In this document: positions 1 through 9,365 of the stretch, in pieces | Position numbering within the stretch: the first letter of the stretch is position 1 | Layout: every line of letters starts with the position of its first letter | Origin: Chryseosolibacter sp964532595 | GTDB lineage: Bacteria > Bacteroidota > Bacteroidia > Cytophagales > Cyclobacteriaceae | Assembly: GCA_964532595.1 (NCBI GenBank) | Contig: CAZHIQ010000001.1 | Coordinates: 294,529 to 358,528, forward strand | DNA length: 64,000 nucleotides | Direction of reading: 5' to 3' | Made by a program: the position numbers and the translations under genes | Notes under the pieces: generated by a model | The model's database searches: none | Told to the model about the DNA's origin: nothing | What the model saw: only the letters and a program-made list of their open reading frames with translations

Positions 1-51
1 ATCAGCTCGCAAAGAGGGCTTAAGAATCATGCCCATGCGCTTTGACACCTC

Positions 52-139
52 CCATTCGTACCTCGTACTTCGTACCTCGTACCTCATACTTCGTCATTCG
101 TCATTCGTCATTCGTCATTCGTACTTCGTACTTCGTCTT
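52..139. repeat. 7-bp tandem repeat array, CGTACTT type
   Basis: About twelve imperfect copies of a 7-bp unit (CGTACTT, CGTACCT, CGTCATT) run head to tail and end at the 3' end of moaD. Read on the minus strand, three units make a 7-residue phrase (TKYEVRS type). The same array type flanks the assembly gap at 47357-47456. I see no coding or promoter role. Bases 1-51 upstream hold nothing I can identify. Confidence 0.8.
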
Positions 140-142
140 CCC

Positions 143-385
143 TCACCCTCCACTTACCGGCGGGATCAGGGCGATTTCGTCTGATTCGGCCACGACATCC
201 CCATCCTCTGCGTAGGTATTGTTGACAGCTATCATGAGGGAAGGAAGTTTTCCCAGCGTGGGGTACGAAGCGACTAACGCAGCGCGCAGCGAAGCCACGG
301 TATTGCCGTCGGTTTCGAAGAGCTTTTCCCGGGTGCCGAGAATTTCCCGGGTGATGCCAAACGCCTTGATTACATAACGGGCCAT
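143..385 (-). CDS. moaD: Molybdopterin synthase sulfur carrier subunit (MoaD)
   Basis: An 80-residue beta-grasp (ubiquitin-like) protein whose C-terminal GlyGly is adenylated and thiocarboxylated to supply sulfur to molybdopterin synthase in the cytoplasm. Visible support: MoaD-like length, a start at MARYVIKAFG, the motif PSLMIAVNNTYA in the middle, and the C-terminus IALIPPVSGG, which ends in the obligatory Gly-Gly. The open frame extends upstream to 493 but would then overlap moaA, so I chose the internal ATG at 385. It is divergent from moaA with about 100 bp between starts. The other molybdenum cofactor genes are not next to it in this window. Confidence 0.9.
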   Translation of the reverse strand: MARYVIKAFGITREILGTREKLFETDGNTVASLRAALVASYPTLGKLPSLMIAVNNTYAEDGDVVAESDEIALIPPVSGG

Positions 386-483
386 AAGCAGAAATAAACA
401 ATGAATCGTCTGAACGGTCTCCGGAAGTTCCGGCAGTTCCTTAACTTCGACCAAAATAAGCCTATTTCCGGCAGCTGACAACG

Positions 484-1473
484 GTGACGACACTTTACGA
501 CAATCACGGCCGACCGCTGAATTACCTGCGCATTGCAGTAACGGACCGATGCAACCTTCGCTGCTTCTACTGCATGCCGGAAGAGGGAATTCCCTACCTA
601 CCCAAGAAAGACCTGCTGACGTTTGAGGAGATCATTCGCCTGGCAACCCTGATGGCGAGGATGGGTATCAGCAAGATCCGGATTACCGGGGGAGAACCGT
701 TTGTCAGGACCGACCTCATGCACTTCCTGCGCGAACTGGTTGCTGTGCCCGAGGTGAAGGAAGTTCACATCACTACGAATGGTGTACTAACCGCCCCCTT
801 TGTACCCGAGTTGAAGTCACTCGGCATCGCCTCTGTGAACCTGAGTCTGGACAGTCTGGATCCAAAGCGATTCCGCGCCATTACCCGACGCAATGAAATT
901 GCCAATGTTCTTGCTACCCTTGACTCGCTTCTTGACCATCGGATTCCTGTAAAGGTGAACGCCGTAGTGATGGCGGAAAAGAACCTTGACGACATTATTC
1001 CACTGGCGGAGCTAACGCGTGCGCACCCGATCTCGGTGCGTTTTATTGAAGAGATGCCCTTTAACGGCAGCGGTACCCGCCCACTGATTTTCTGGAATCA
1101 CCGCGACATTCTCAAGCACCTTCAGGGCCAGTATCCCAACCTGCAGAAAATCGCTGACCCCTCGAATGCAACCGCTTCGCATTTCAAGGTCCCAGGCTAC
1201 GCGGGTACACTTGGCATCATTGCCGCGTACAGCCGCACATTCTGTGGAACGTGTAACCGTCTGCGAATCACCGCCCAGGGAATGCTTAAAACCTGTCTGT
1301 ACGACGATGGCGTACTCGACATCCGCGCGCTGCTGCGTTCGTCAGCATCTGACGAAGCGCTGAGAGCCGCGCTCATGCATGCGTTCAGGAACCGAAGTGC
1401 GAGTGGCTTTGAAGCTGAACAGCGGCGAAGCGAACACCCAGTCCATGAATCGATGTCCACCATCGGCGGATAA
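484..1473 (+). CDS. moaA: GTP 3',8-cyclase (MoaA), radical SAM
   Basis: First enzyme of molybdenum cofactor synthesis; it turns GTP into 3',8-cyclo-GTP with two Fe-S clusters. The N-terminal radical-SAM motif is C23-x3-C27-x2-C30 (TDRCNLRCFYC), followed by the SAM-binding ITGGEP motif. The second cluster is seen in FCGTCNRLRITAQG...KTC near residues 255-272. The protein ends in Gly-Gly, which is needed in this family. At 329 aa it has the usual length. The start codon is GTG (MTTLYDNHGRPLNYLR), chosen because the conserved N-terminus begins there. It pairs with the divergent moaD. Confidence 0.95.
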   Translation: MTTLYDNHGRPLNYLRIAVTDRCNLRCFYCMPEEGIPYLPKKDLLTFEEIIRLATLMARMGISKIRITGGEPFVRTDLMHFLRELVAVPEVKEVHITTNGVLTAPFVPELKSLGIASVNLSLDSLDPKRFRAITRRNEIANVLATLDSLLDHRIPVKVNAVVMAEKNLDDIIPLAELTRAHPISVRFIEEMPFNGSGTRPLIFWNHRDILKHLQGQYPNLQKIADPSNATASHFKVPGYAGTLGIIAAYSRTFCGTCNRLRITAQGMLKTCLYDDGVLDIRALLRSSASDEALRAALMHAFRNRSASGFEAEQRRSEHPVHESMSTIGG

Positions 1474-1505
1474 GTCGCCCTGTCTTTTTATCTTTTGTCG
1501 TTAAC

Positions 1506-2249
1506 ATGAGTTCCGACATAGTCCTTCTTGCGACACTATTTTTCTCCATTGCGCTTGTCTACGCTTCCGTTGGTTTTGGTGGTGGATCGAGTTATCTGGC
1601 CATCCTTGCGCTCGCGGGATTCGCACCGGACACGATTCGTCCGACAGCGCTGTTGTGCAATATCATTGTCGTAACAGGAGGAACGTATATCTTCTGGCGT
1701 TCAGGTGCCCTCGCCTGGCGCAGCGCATTGCCCTTCCTGTTTGCCAGCATTCCTGCGGCCTATCTGGGTGGATCGTTGCCGACCACGAACACGAGTGTAT
1801 TCTTTTCGGTGCTCGCCGGAGCCCTCTTGGTGGGTTCATGTTTGTTATGGATTCCCCCGAAGACAGCGGAGACTCCGAGGAAAATGAGTTTTGTCGAACA
1901 AGCCGCGATAGGTGGTAGCCTGGGTATCCTATCCGGGTTCATAGGGATAGGAGGAGGAATTTTTCTATCGCCATTGCTTCATCTCTTTCGCTGGGGAGAA
2001 GCGCGCGAGGTGTCGGCTTTGGCCTGTGTCTTCATCCTCGTAAATTCCGTGAGCGCACTGGCTGGGCAAGCCTCCGCGATTCCAGCGCTTCCCTGGAATG
2101 ATGTTCTTCCTCTGGCAATCGCCGTCCTGGCCGGAGGCCAGATAGGTTCCCGTCTCGGCGCATTGAAGCTCAATCCTTTGCACGTCAGACGTATTACCGC
2201 ATTTGTCATAGCGGTAGCCGCTATTCGTATCATCATAGAACGCGCATAG
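1506..2249 (+). CDS. TSUP/TauE-SafE family membrane permease
   Basis: A 247-aa polytopic inner-membrane protein of the sulfite exporter (TauE/SafE, formerly DUF81) family, whose members move small sulfur-containing or organic anions. The sequence shows about eight hydrophobic segments and the repeated glycine-rich motif of the family twice: GFGGGSSYLA near residue 25 and GFIGIGGGIFLSP in the middle. The substrate cannot be read from sequence. It lies 32 bp after moaA on the same strand, so co-transcription is possible and sulfite or another sulfur oxyanion linked to molybdoenzymes is a reasonable guess, but only that. Confidence 0.88.
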   Translation: MSSDIVLLATLFFSIALVYASVGFGGGSSYLAILALAGFAPDTIRPTALLCNIIVVTGGTYIFWRSGALAWRSALPFLFASIPAAYLGGSLPTTNTSVFFSVLAGALLVGSCLLWIPPKTAETPRKMSFVEQAAIGGSLGILSGFIGIGGGIFLSPLLHLFRWGEAREVSALACVFILVNSVSALAGQASAIPALPWNDVLPLAIAVLAGGQIGSRLGALKLNPLHVRRITAFVIAVAAIRIIIERA

Positions 2250-2321
2250 GCCGCAATATTGGACGCTGTTCACACAAAATAATCCCATTAACTTCCTATT
2301 TTGCGCCACTAAACCTTCGGC

Positions 2322-4790
2322 ATGAGAAAGATTAATTTTTCGACACAGGTATTACCGCACGTTGTAGCAGTGCTCTTATTCCTCCTGGTAACTGTTCTCT
2401 TTTTTCATCCGATCTTCTTCGAAAACCGCACACTGCAGCAGCACGATATTCAGCAGTTCATCGGTTCTTCAAAAGCGATCGACGATTTCCGCGAGCGCAC
2501 GGGAGAAGAACCGCTGTGGACGAACGCTATGTTCAGCGGCATGCCCGCCTGGCTTATCAGTGTCCAATGGGGCAATCAGGCTATTGCCTATTTGAAGACA
2601 ACGCTGGCGCTCTTCACCCCTCATCCTATCGCCAACATATTCCTCGCCTTTGTTTGCTATTACATCATGTTGCTCGCCTTCGGTGTGAGGCCATACCTCG
2701 CCATGGCAGGTGCTATAGCCTTTGGCTTGTCATCCTATCTTATCATCGGTCTTTCCGCCGGCCACAACGGACGGATCGGGGCAATCGCTTTTATGCCTCT
2801 GATTATGGCGGGTATTCATCTCGTCTTCACCGGCCGACGTGTCCTGGGCTTTGGTGTTACGGCTGCGGCAATGGCTCTTCATTTACGCGAGAATCATATC
2901 CAGATGACGTACTATCTCCTGCTCATCGTCCTGCTGTACGGAATCGTTATGCTCCTTGAGGCGATCAGGCAAAAAACAGTACCTGTTTTCTTCAAAAACG
3001 TCTTGCTCCTGACGGGCGCTGTTGTTCTCGCGGTCGCCACATTCTTCGGACAGTTCTGGGCGTTGAAAGAATACAGCAAACACTCAACGAGGGGCCAATC
3101 GGAGTTAGTTAAAGCCGAGGAACCGACAACCTCCACCAGTGGTATGACCCGCGAATATGCCTTTGAATTCAGCAACGGCATATTCGAACCATTTACGTTG
3201 ATGATACCAAACTTTTACGGAGGAAGTAGCGGCAACTTTCTGGTCTCGGATCCAAACAGCGAAGTGTACAAAGCCCTGATGCGTTCCGGTGACCAGCAAA
3301 TGGCTAATCAGCTCGCTAACTTCACCGGTGCTTACTGGGGAGAGCAACGACTCGCCGCACCGTATTACGCAGGGGCCGTTATCGTATTCCTTTTTGCGTT
3401 GGGAATTTGCTTTGCTCCGCGGCGCTACGCGACATGGCTTTGTTCCGCGGCGCTACTCGGCATTGTCCTGAGCTGGGGTAGCAACTTTGCAGCGTTTAAC
3501 TACTTCATGTTCGATTACTTTCCCGGATATAACAACTTCCGCTCCGTCACCTTTACGCTAATCATCACGCTCTTTGCCATGCCTTTGCTCGGTCTTCTGG
3601 GGCTTGAACGCGTTTTATCGGAGAAATTTACTAAAGAGACGCGCCGGAAACTGCTTATCGCTTTCAGCGCAACGGGCGGGCTATGTTTAGTTTTCGGACT
3701 CTTCGCGGGCGCGTTCACTTTCACACGCGACATCGAGGCACAACTTCCCGGATGGTTTGTCGACGCCCTGGCAGACGACAGAAAGTCGCTATTCCGAAGC
3801 GATGCCTTCCGCTCGCTTGCGTTTATCCTCGTCGTTTTTCTAGCCTTATGGTTTGAAGCTCACCGGAAGGTGTCGGCAACAGGCTTCTATGCCTTCATCA
3901 TCTTCCTGGTCACCGTCGATCTTTATTCGGTAGACAAGCGCTATTTCCCTGACGACAACTTCCGGCGCAAGCGCGACAACACTTTCTTCGCCATGACGGA
4001 GGCGGATCAGGAAATACTAAAGGATCGCTCCTACTACCGTGTGTATAATCTTAGTTACCTGACGGGAAGCGGGACCAATCCGTTTGCCGAAGCACGTACT
4101 TCGTATTACCATAACTCTGTCGGAGGATATCACGGGGCCAAGATGCGCCGTTATGCCGAGTTTTATGACTCTTGTGTTGTGTCCGATACGCAGCGTTTTG
4201 TAGGCATTATTCAGTCGGGATCTCAATCGTTTGACAGCCTCCGCGCGTTCAACATGCTCAACATCAAGTATCTCGTCCTGGGCCCTCAGCGAGAACACAT
4301 CGTGCAAAATCAATCGGCCTACGGAAACGCCTGGTTTGTGGAAGATATAATCCCCGCAAGTAACGCCAACGAGGAACTCGCCCAAACCTGTCGGATCGAC
4401 ACCCGTCGTCACGCAGTCATAAACACCCGCGAGTTCCACCCCGGCACCTTGGGCTATGACAGTGCATCGTCTATCACCCTGGTAGAATATGACCTTCAAA
4501 GACTGCGCTTCGAAAGCCAATCGGCTACCCACGGCCTCGCCGTATTCTCCGACATCTACTATCCCGGATGGGTCGTCACTATCGATGGACAAGAAGCGCC
4601 CCTGATGCGAGCGAACTATATCCTCCGCGCGGTCGAAATTCCAGCCGGTCAACACAGCATCGAGTTCGTATTCAAACCCGACGCCTATGTTACCGGAAAT
4701 AAAGTGACAACGGCAACGTCGTGGCTTGTACTACTTGTACTCGTTGGAAGTATCGGATGGTCATTCCGGACAAATAGCGCGAAAGACTAA
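2322..4790 (+). CDS. YfhO-like polytopic membrane protein
   Basis: An 822-aa integral membrane protein with about a dozen transmembrane helices in the first two thirds and a soluble C-terminal domain rich in beta-strand-like sequence. The layout and the C-terminal phrase FSDIYYPGWVVTIDG are typical of the bacterial YfhO family, which has a glycosyltransferase-C-like fold and is tied to sugar decoration of cell-envelope polymers in Firmicutes. In Bacteroidota the role is not defined, so I give no substrate. The stop codon overlaps the convergent M48 protease gene by 4 bp. The start MRKINFSTQVLPHVV gives a short basic N-terminus before the first helix. Confidence 0.85.
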   Translation: MRKINFSTQVLPHVVAVLLFLLVTVLFFHPIFFENRTLQQHDIQQFIGSSKAIDDFRERTGEEPLWTNAMFSGMPAWLISVQWGNQAIAYLKTTLALFTPHPIANIFLAFVCYYIMLLAFGVRPYLAMAGAIAFGLSSYLIIGLSAGHNGRIGAIAFMPLIMAGIHLVFTGRRVLGFGVTAAAMALHLRENHIQMTYYLLLIVLLYGIVMLLEAIRQKTVPVFFKNVLLLTGAVVLAVATFFGQFWALKEYSKHSTRGQSELVKAEEPTTSTSGMTREYAFEFSNGIFEPFTLMIPNFYGGSSGNFLVSDPNSEVYKALMRSGDQQMANQLANFTGAYWGEQRLAAPYYAGAVIVFLFALGICFAPRRYATWLCSAALLGIVLSWGSNFAAFNYFMFDYFPGYNNFRSVTFTLIITLFAMPLLGLLGLERVLSEKFTKETRRKLLIAFSATGGLCLVFGLFAGAFTFTRDIEAQLPGWFVDALADDRKSLFRSDAFRSLAFILVVFLALWFEAHRKVSATGFYAFIIFLVTVDLYSVDKRYFPDDNFRRKRDNTFFAMTEADQEILKDRSYYRVYNLSYLTGSGTNPFAEARTSYYHNSVGGYHGAKMRRYAEFYDSCVVSDTQRFVGIIQSGSQSFDSLRAFNMLNIKYLVLGPQREHIVQNQSAYGNAWFVEDIIPASNANEELAQTCRIDTRRHAVINTREFHPGTLGYDSASSITLVEYDLQRLRFESQSATHGLAVFSDIYYPGWVVTIDGQEAPLMRANYILRAVEIPAGQHSIEFVFKPDAYVTGNKVTTATSWLVLLVLVGSIGWSFRTNSAKD

Positions 4791-6037
4791 CCATAAACTT
4801 CTTCCTGACGTTCGATTGCCCTTAGCCGTGCCAATAACGGAGGGTGTGAGTAATGGAAGAACACGTAGAGAGGGTGAGGAAACAGGTTGCTTAGCGAATC
4901 GACCGACAACTTCTTCAAAGCTGCTGCCAAAGCGGGGCCGTCATAATGCTCACGCGCGTACGCATCGGCCTCAAACTCATTTTTGCGGCTGAGCATCTGC
5001 ATCAGAATTCCGATCACCCCCGAAATGGGAGCGAAAAGAATCGAAAAGACAATAAGGTTGAGATGGATAGAATGCTGGTTTCCGCCCAGCGCGAACGACA
5101 AGCTCTCATTGTACACCATCAATGACAACACGAACAGGGTGAAAAAAATCTGGACAACAGAAAGGGCGAACCCCTGAACGATATGCTTCTTCTTAAAGTG
5201 CCCCACCTCATGCGCGAGTATCGCGACAAGCTCGTCGGTAGCGTGCTTGTCAATCAACGTGTCATATAAAACAATCTTCTTCCGGCGACCCATCCCCGAA
5301 AAGAATGCGTTGGCCTTACTTGAACGCCGCGAACCATCAATAACAAAAATATTATCGAGCGGAAAATTCACTTTCGCGGCGAAGGCTTCAATGGCTGATT
5401 TCAATTCTCCGTCGGGCAGTGGCGTGAGCTTGTTAAAAAGCGGAAGAATCAGCGTAGTATAAAACACATTCACGAAAAGCACGAACAGCGCGGCTGTGAC
5501 ACCGAACCATAGCCAGAACCCCGGTCCAATCTGCATAACAAGCCAAATGAGCAGGCCCAGCAGCGGCGCACCGATAACGGCTCCGAGAAGGTAACCTTTG
5601 AGTTTGTCAAGGATAAAGGTTCTCGGCGTAGTGCGGTTGAATCCGTATCGCTCCTCGATAACGAAGGTGGCATATACCTGAAACGGGACCGACAGAACGT
5701 CGGATGCCAGTGCAAGCACTCCAAAGAAAGCGAGCGACAAAAGGATTTCGCTGTCGACAAAGGTACGCAATACAGTATCCAGCCACCCGAAACCTCCTGC
5801 GAGCAGCATTAGCATCGTCACAGCAAACGAAAAGGCCGAAGAAAGAAACGAAAATCTCGTGCGTACGCCGTGGTAGTCAAGCGACTTCAGATAGCGATCG
5901 CGGTCATAAAATTCGGCCACCTCGTCAGGAACATCGCGCCGCATGGCGCGAAGGTTCAGCCAGTCCAGCACCTGATCGAGAATATAACCAGCAGTAGCAA
6001 TGCTAATAACAATCCAGAGAATAGTTTTCGGTTCCAT
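4787..6037 (-). CDS. M48 family (Ste24-type) zinc metalloprotease
   Basis: A membrane-embedded zinc metalloprotease of the CAAX-prenyl-protease-1/Ste24 type, 416 aa. It has several transmembrane helices before and after the catalytic site. The zinc motif is H276-E277-V-G-H280 (ILAHEVGH), and a third ligand is likely E356 in the NEFEADAYA phrase. An N-terminal hairpin and a C-terminal Ste24-like region (PHPLYVFFHYSHPP) support the family. Bacterial members are thought to act in membrane protein quality control. The frame is open upstream to 6109, but the ATG at 6037 (MEPKTILWIVIS) starts the first helix directly, so I prefer it. Confidence 0.92.
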   Translation of the reverse strand: MEPKTILWIVISIATAGYILDQVLDWLNLRAMRRDVPDEVAEFYDRDRYLKSLDYHGVRTRFSFLSSAFSFAVTMLMLLAGGFGWLDTVLRTFVDSEILLSLAFFGVLALASDVLSVPFQVYATFVIEERYGFNRTTPRTFILDKLKGYLLGAVIGAPLLGLLIWLVMQIGPGFWLWFGVTAALFVLFVNVFYTTLILPLFNKLTPLPDGELKSAIEAFAAKVNFPLDNIFVIDGSRRSSKANAFFSGMGRRKKIVLYDTLIDKHATDELVAILAHEVGHFKKKHIVQGFALSVVQIFFTLFVLSLMVYNESLSFALGGNQHSIHLNLIVFSILFAPISGVIGILMQMLSRKNEFEADAYAREHYDGPALAAALKKLSVDSLSNLFPHPLYVFFHYSHPPLLARLRAIERQEEVYG

Positions 6038-6251
6038 CAATCCCAATGCTACGAAAAACGCCCGAACCGTGAAAATGGTGCTCGTCCCACCCGCTTCCGC
6101 CCGCTCCACTGAAAAAGCCGAACGTTCTGTCTACCGTCGTGGATTTTTCATAGATTGCTAACCCTCTACGGGAACCCCACAAATCGTTGCGCTAACTTGC
6201 GCAGCCGTTCAGATCCGAATTTACATCACAAAACCAAACCTCCCCAAGGTC

Positions 6252-6533
6252 ATGGACAACATTCAATTAGGCAAACCGTACAAAGTGAGTGAACACAAGC
6301 ACGATCAATATGTTCGCCATTATGACGTTCCGATTGCCAACTGTGTGCTGGTGCCGGTGAAGAAATATGGTGAGCATATCTCATGCGACCTGCTGTGGAA
6401 GGACTCATCAGGAGAAGCACACCGACGCGATGAACTGATGTTTAACGCCGCCTATCTACAGCCGGTAGACGCAATGCGTGATTACTCCCTCTTCGATTTG
6501 TGGGAAGAGTATGAGAAAAACCGCGCAATTTAA
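6252..6533 (+). CDS. Small conserved-looking protein of unknown function
   Basis: A 93-residue, soluble, acidic/aromatic protein with no signal peptide or membrane segment. The sequence (start MDNIQLGKPYKVSEHK, end LWEEYEKNRAI) is well formed, with mixed beta-like central phrases (NCVLVPVKKYG, ISCDLLW). I do not recognise a family. It is divergent from the M48 protease across about 215 bp and convergent, 3 bp apart, with the EEP-fold gene. Its clean frame and natural composition make a real gene likely. Confidence 0.65.
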   Translation: MDNIQLGKPYKVSEHKHDQYVRHYDVPIANCVLVPVKKYGEHISCDLLWKDSSGEAHRRDELMFNAAYLQPVDAMRDYSLFDLWEEYEKNRAI

Positions 6534-6536
6534 TCG

Positions 6537-7613
6537 TCACCGAACTTTGGCGATCTTCTCCTGAGCTTGTTCCTCCTCGTCGTGGTCTGCCCTCAATACG
6601 TGCTGGGATTGTGCTTTCTGCTTCTCCGCCTTCGCTGGCAATCCCAATTCCACGAGAATGGGAAAGTGGTCCGATCCCATTGGCTTGAGACGCTTCAGAT
6701 CACGTAACAAGAAATGCCGGGAGCAAAAGACATGATCAAGAGGCCACCGGAGAAACCAGTGATCGGCATGAAAGGTATTGAAAAATCCCCGTCCCCGTCG
6801 CGGGTCCAGCAGCTCACTGGTCTTTAGGAATAGCTCGGTGGTATAGCTCCAGGCTACGTCATTGAGATCACCGGCAACCACTACAGGGATGTCCGACTCC
6901 TTCGCATCGCGCGCAACGATTAGTAACTCGCCATCGCGCTCGGTAGAACGGGCCGACTCCTGGGGAATCGGTGGGCGCGGGTGAAGACAATACAACCTGA
7001 ACACATCTCCTGACGGAAGGCGCACCCGAGTGTGTATCGAAGGTACATCCGACTCAACCAGATATTTGACCTGGGGATCCATCAGTTCAAACCTCGAATG
7101 TAACAACATTCCATAGGTATTGTTCAGAGGCTTGAGCACATTATGCGTGTAAATGTCGCGCAGAGCTGACAACTGTTCATTCCACCATTCGTCAGTCTCC
7201 ACAAGGAGAAGAAGATCGGGGTCGTGCTCCTGAATGCAAGCGAGACAGAGATCACTGCGACGATTGTATTGGTAGACGTTACAGATAAGTAGCTTGAAAT
7301 ACTTTCCGGTCTCCGACTGCTTCTGCTTCTTCATCTGTTTTCGTCCAACCACTGTATATGGAACGACCTGATAAAGAAGGTAGAAAAGATTCAGACAAAG
7401 GACTGTGGAAAAGATGATGTCGTGAAGAGAATCCCAACGGGCAACGAAAGTAAATACCAGAAGAATGATCGCGTTGAGCAATAGTTTCTGCGACCTCGGA
7501 TACTCGAATACGCGGAACACCCAGTTGTCTTTTCTCACCAGCGGAATAAGACTCACCAGCACGATGGCATAACCGAGAACCAAAAGTACGATACGAAGAA
7601 TATCAGAAGCCAT
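6537..7613 (-). CDS. Endonuclease/exonuclease/phosphatase-fold protein, membrane-anchored
   Basis: A 358-aa protein. The N-terminal ~110 residues hold three hydrophobic helices. The rest is an endonuclease/exonuclease/phosphatase (DNase I-like) domain, with LLICNVYQYN at its start, a catalytic glutamate in LLLVETDEWW, GDLNDVAWS in the middle and the terminal SDHFPILVELG. These are the metal-binding and catalytic elements of the fold. Such YafD-like proteins are anchored in the membrane with the domain on one face; substrates range from nucleic acids to phospholipid headgroups and cannot be told apart here. The tail is rich in Lys, Gln and Glu. Confidence 0.85.
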   Translation of the reverse strand: MASDILRIVLLVLGYAIVLVSLIPLVRKDNWVFRVFEYPRSQKLLLNAIILLVFTFVARWDSLHDIIFSTVLCLNLFYLLYQVVPYTVVGRKQMKKQKQSETGKYFKLLICNVYQYNRRSDLCLACIQEHDPDLLLLVETDEWWNEQLSALRDIYTHNVLKPLNNTYGMLLHSRFELMDPQVKYLVESDVPSIHTRVRLPSGDVFRLYCLHPRPPIPQESARSTERDGELLIVARDAKESDIPVVVAGDLNDVAWSYTTELFLKTSELLDPRRGRGFFNTFHADHWFLRWPLDHVFCSRHFLLRDLKRLKPMGSDHFPILVELGLPAKAEKQKAQSQHVLRADHDEEEQAQEKIAKVR

Positions 7614-7665
7614 CCACGTTTGCCTCAGACCGCCTTAAAATATCCGTCTTGAAACTATCGATGAG

Positions 7666-7872
7666 CTACTGTGCCGCTACACGCTGAGTTCTCGCCTCCT
7701 GTGCAGTCTTAGCCGAATCGCGATCGGGCAATGCGCGTAAGGCGCCATCGGGTCGGGCACCCGCGGGTTCCGCATCTGGATTGTGAACATCGTTTCGTTC
7801 AGGGAAACCTACCTGGTGTTCGGGAAAATCGTGAACACGTCCTTTCCGAATTATTGCTGCCTTGTCATCCAT
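7666..7872 (-). CDS. Possible small charged protein, unknown function
   Basis: A 68-residue open frame (MDDKAAIIRKGRVHD...) rich in Asp, Arg, Pro and Ala, with no hydrophobic segment. It lies on the same strand as the arginine operon and the EEP gene, filling most of the gap between them. An AAAGGA is found immediately before the ATG, but too close to be a normal ribosome site. I do not recognise it. It could be a real small gene or a chance frame in G/C-rich DNA. Confidence 0.35.
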   Translation of the reverse strand: MDDKAAIIRKGRVHDFPEHQVGFPERNDVHNPDAEPAGARPDGALRALPDRDSAKTAQEARTQRVAAQ

Positions 7873-7998
7873 ATCCTTTGTGTTTTAACCTCCCCTGGAA
7901 TTGGGGGACAATTGCAGGTATGAATTAAAATTGTATGCCCGCCGTACTATAAGCGCACATCAAACAGGCAGACACGCACAGGAAACGTTTGTTGGTCC

Positions 7999-8016
7999 TG
8001 TAGAGTATTCTCTACA
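7999..8016. terminator. Perfect hairpin at the end of the arginine operon
   Basis: TGTAGAG-TATT-CTCTACA is a perfect inverted repeat with 7-bp arms and a 4-nt loop, placed exactly after the argH stop codon. No T-run follows on the minus strand, so it may stabilise the 3' end of the mRNA rather than act as a classical terminator. Confidence 0.5.
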
Positions 8017-9354
8017 TCACGCGCGCTTCAGGAGACTGTTAACGGCCGTATGGCAGCGCTCGAAGTGGAAGTCGGAAACAACCCTCTCCATACTCGCTTT
8101 TATTTCAGCTATACAGAGATTTCCAATACTTCCTTCATGTGTATGCTGGATATCGGTGGCCGGGTGGTACTCTCCCTGCTCTATGGCTAAACCTACCTGT
8201 CGATATGCATCCCGGAATGGAACGCCGGCGAGGACCAACCGATTCACCTCCTCGACGCTGAACAGAAACTTGTATTTGTCGTCCTTCAGCAGGTCCGGAC
8301 GGACTTCGATGTTCTCCAGCATCAGGTGAACCATCTGCAGACAGTCTTTGAGGTTCTGGATCGCCGGAAACAACATCTCCTTCAACAACTGCATATCGCG
8401 ATGGTATCCCGATGGCAGATTTGCAGTGGTCATCGCGATGTCATTGGGAAGAGCGATCAATTGGTTACAGCGCGCGCGTACTAACTCAAATACATCCGGG
8501 TTCTTTTTGTGCGGCATGATGCTTGAGCCCGTGGTAAGTTCGTCAGGAAATGAAATAAAGCTGAAATGCTGATTCAGGAAAATGCACGCATCCTGCGAAA
8601 GCTTGGCCAGGGTTGCCGCAACGTTTGAGAACGCCGCAGCTACGATTCTCTCGGTCTTGCCTCGTCCCATCTGAGCATAGACCACGTTGTAATTGAGGTC
8701 ATCAAAACCCAGCAGTCGCGTCGTCATCGTCCGATTAAGAGGAAAAGAAGATCCGTATCCCGCAGCCGATCCCAGCGGATTCTTATTCACAATGCGATAC
8801 GCGGCTTGTAGGGAAATCAGGTCGTCAACAAGGCTTTCCGCGTACGCACCAAACCACAACCCGAACGATGAGGGCATTGCCAGCTGAAAGTGCGTATAAC
8901 CCGGCATAAGATCATCGCGATGCTTTTCGCTGAGAGTCATCAACAATTCAAACAAACGCTTTACTTCGCCGACCACGACTTCAATCTCTGAACGCAAGAA
9001 GAGTTTGATATCCACAAGGACTTGATCATTTCTCGAGCGTCCGCTGTGAATTTTCTTGCCGATATCGCCCAGTCTCTCGGTAAGGAGGAGTTCAACCTGC
9101 GAGTGAATATCCTCAACGCCGTCCGCTACCCGGAAATCACCACTCTCAATAGTCGTGTAGATATCACGCAGCGCAGCGTCGAGTTTCTTGTGCTCATCAT
9201 CCGAAAGCAAGCCTATCGATTGAAGCATGGCAATATGCGCCAACGATCCAAGCACGTCAAAAGGAGCCAGAAAAATATCCATCTCCTGGTCCCGGCCAAC
9301 GGTAAACTTTTCAACGGCTTTGAGTGAGGTCTTGTCTTTCTGCCAGAGTTTCAT
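8017..9354 (-). CDS. argH: Argininosuccinate lyase
   Basis: Last enzyme of arginine synthesis: it splits argininosuccinate into arginine and fumarate in the cytoplasm. The 445-aa sequence carries the fumarase/aspartase superfamily signature GSSIMPHKKNP at 276-286, which includes the mobile catalytic serine loop, plus HSGRSRNDQ (103-111) and PGYTHFQ (151-157) in the active site. It is the last gene of the operon, 11 bp after argE on the minus strand, and is followed by a perfect hairpin. Confidence 0.96.
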   Translation of the reverse strand: MKLWQKDKTSLKAVEKFTVGRDQEMDIFLAPFDVLGSLAHIAMLQSIGLLSDDEHKKLDAALRDIYTTIESGDFRVADGVEDIHSQVELLLTERLGDIGKKIHSGRSRNDQVLVDIKLFLRSEIEVVVGEVKRLFELLMTLSEKHRDDLMPGYTHFQLAMPSSFGLWFGAYAESLVDDLISLQAAYRIVNKNPLGSAAGYGSSFPLNRTMTTRLLGFDDLNYNVVYAQMGRGKTERIVAAAFSNVAATLAKLSQDACIFLNQHFSFISFPDELTTGSSIMPHKKNPDVFELVRARCNQLIALPNDIAMTTANLPSGYHRDMQLLKEMLFPAIQNLKDCLQMVHLMLENIEVRPDLLKDDKYKFLFSVEEVNRLVLAGVPFRDAYRQVGLAIEQGEYHPATDIQHTHEGSIGNLCIAEIKASMERVVSDFHFERCHTAVNSLLKRA

Positions 9355-9365
9355 CTTGATTGAAT

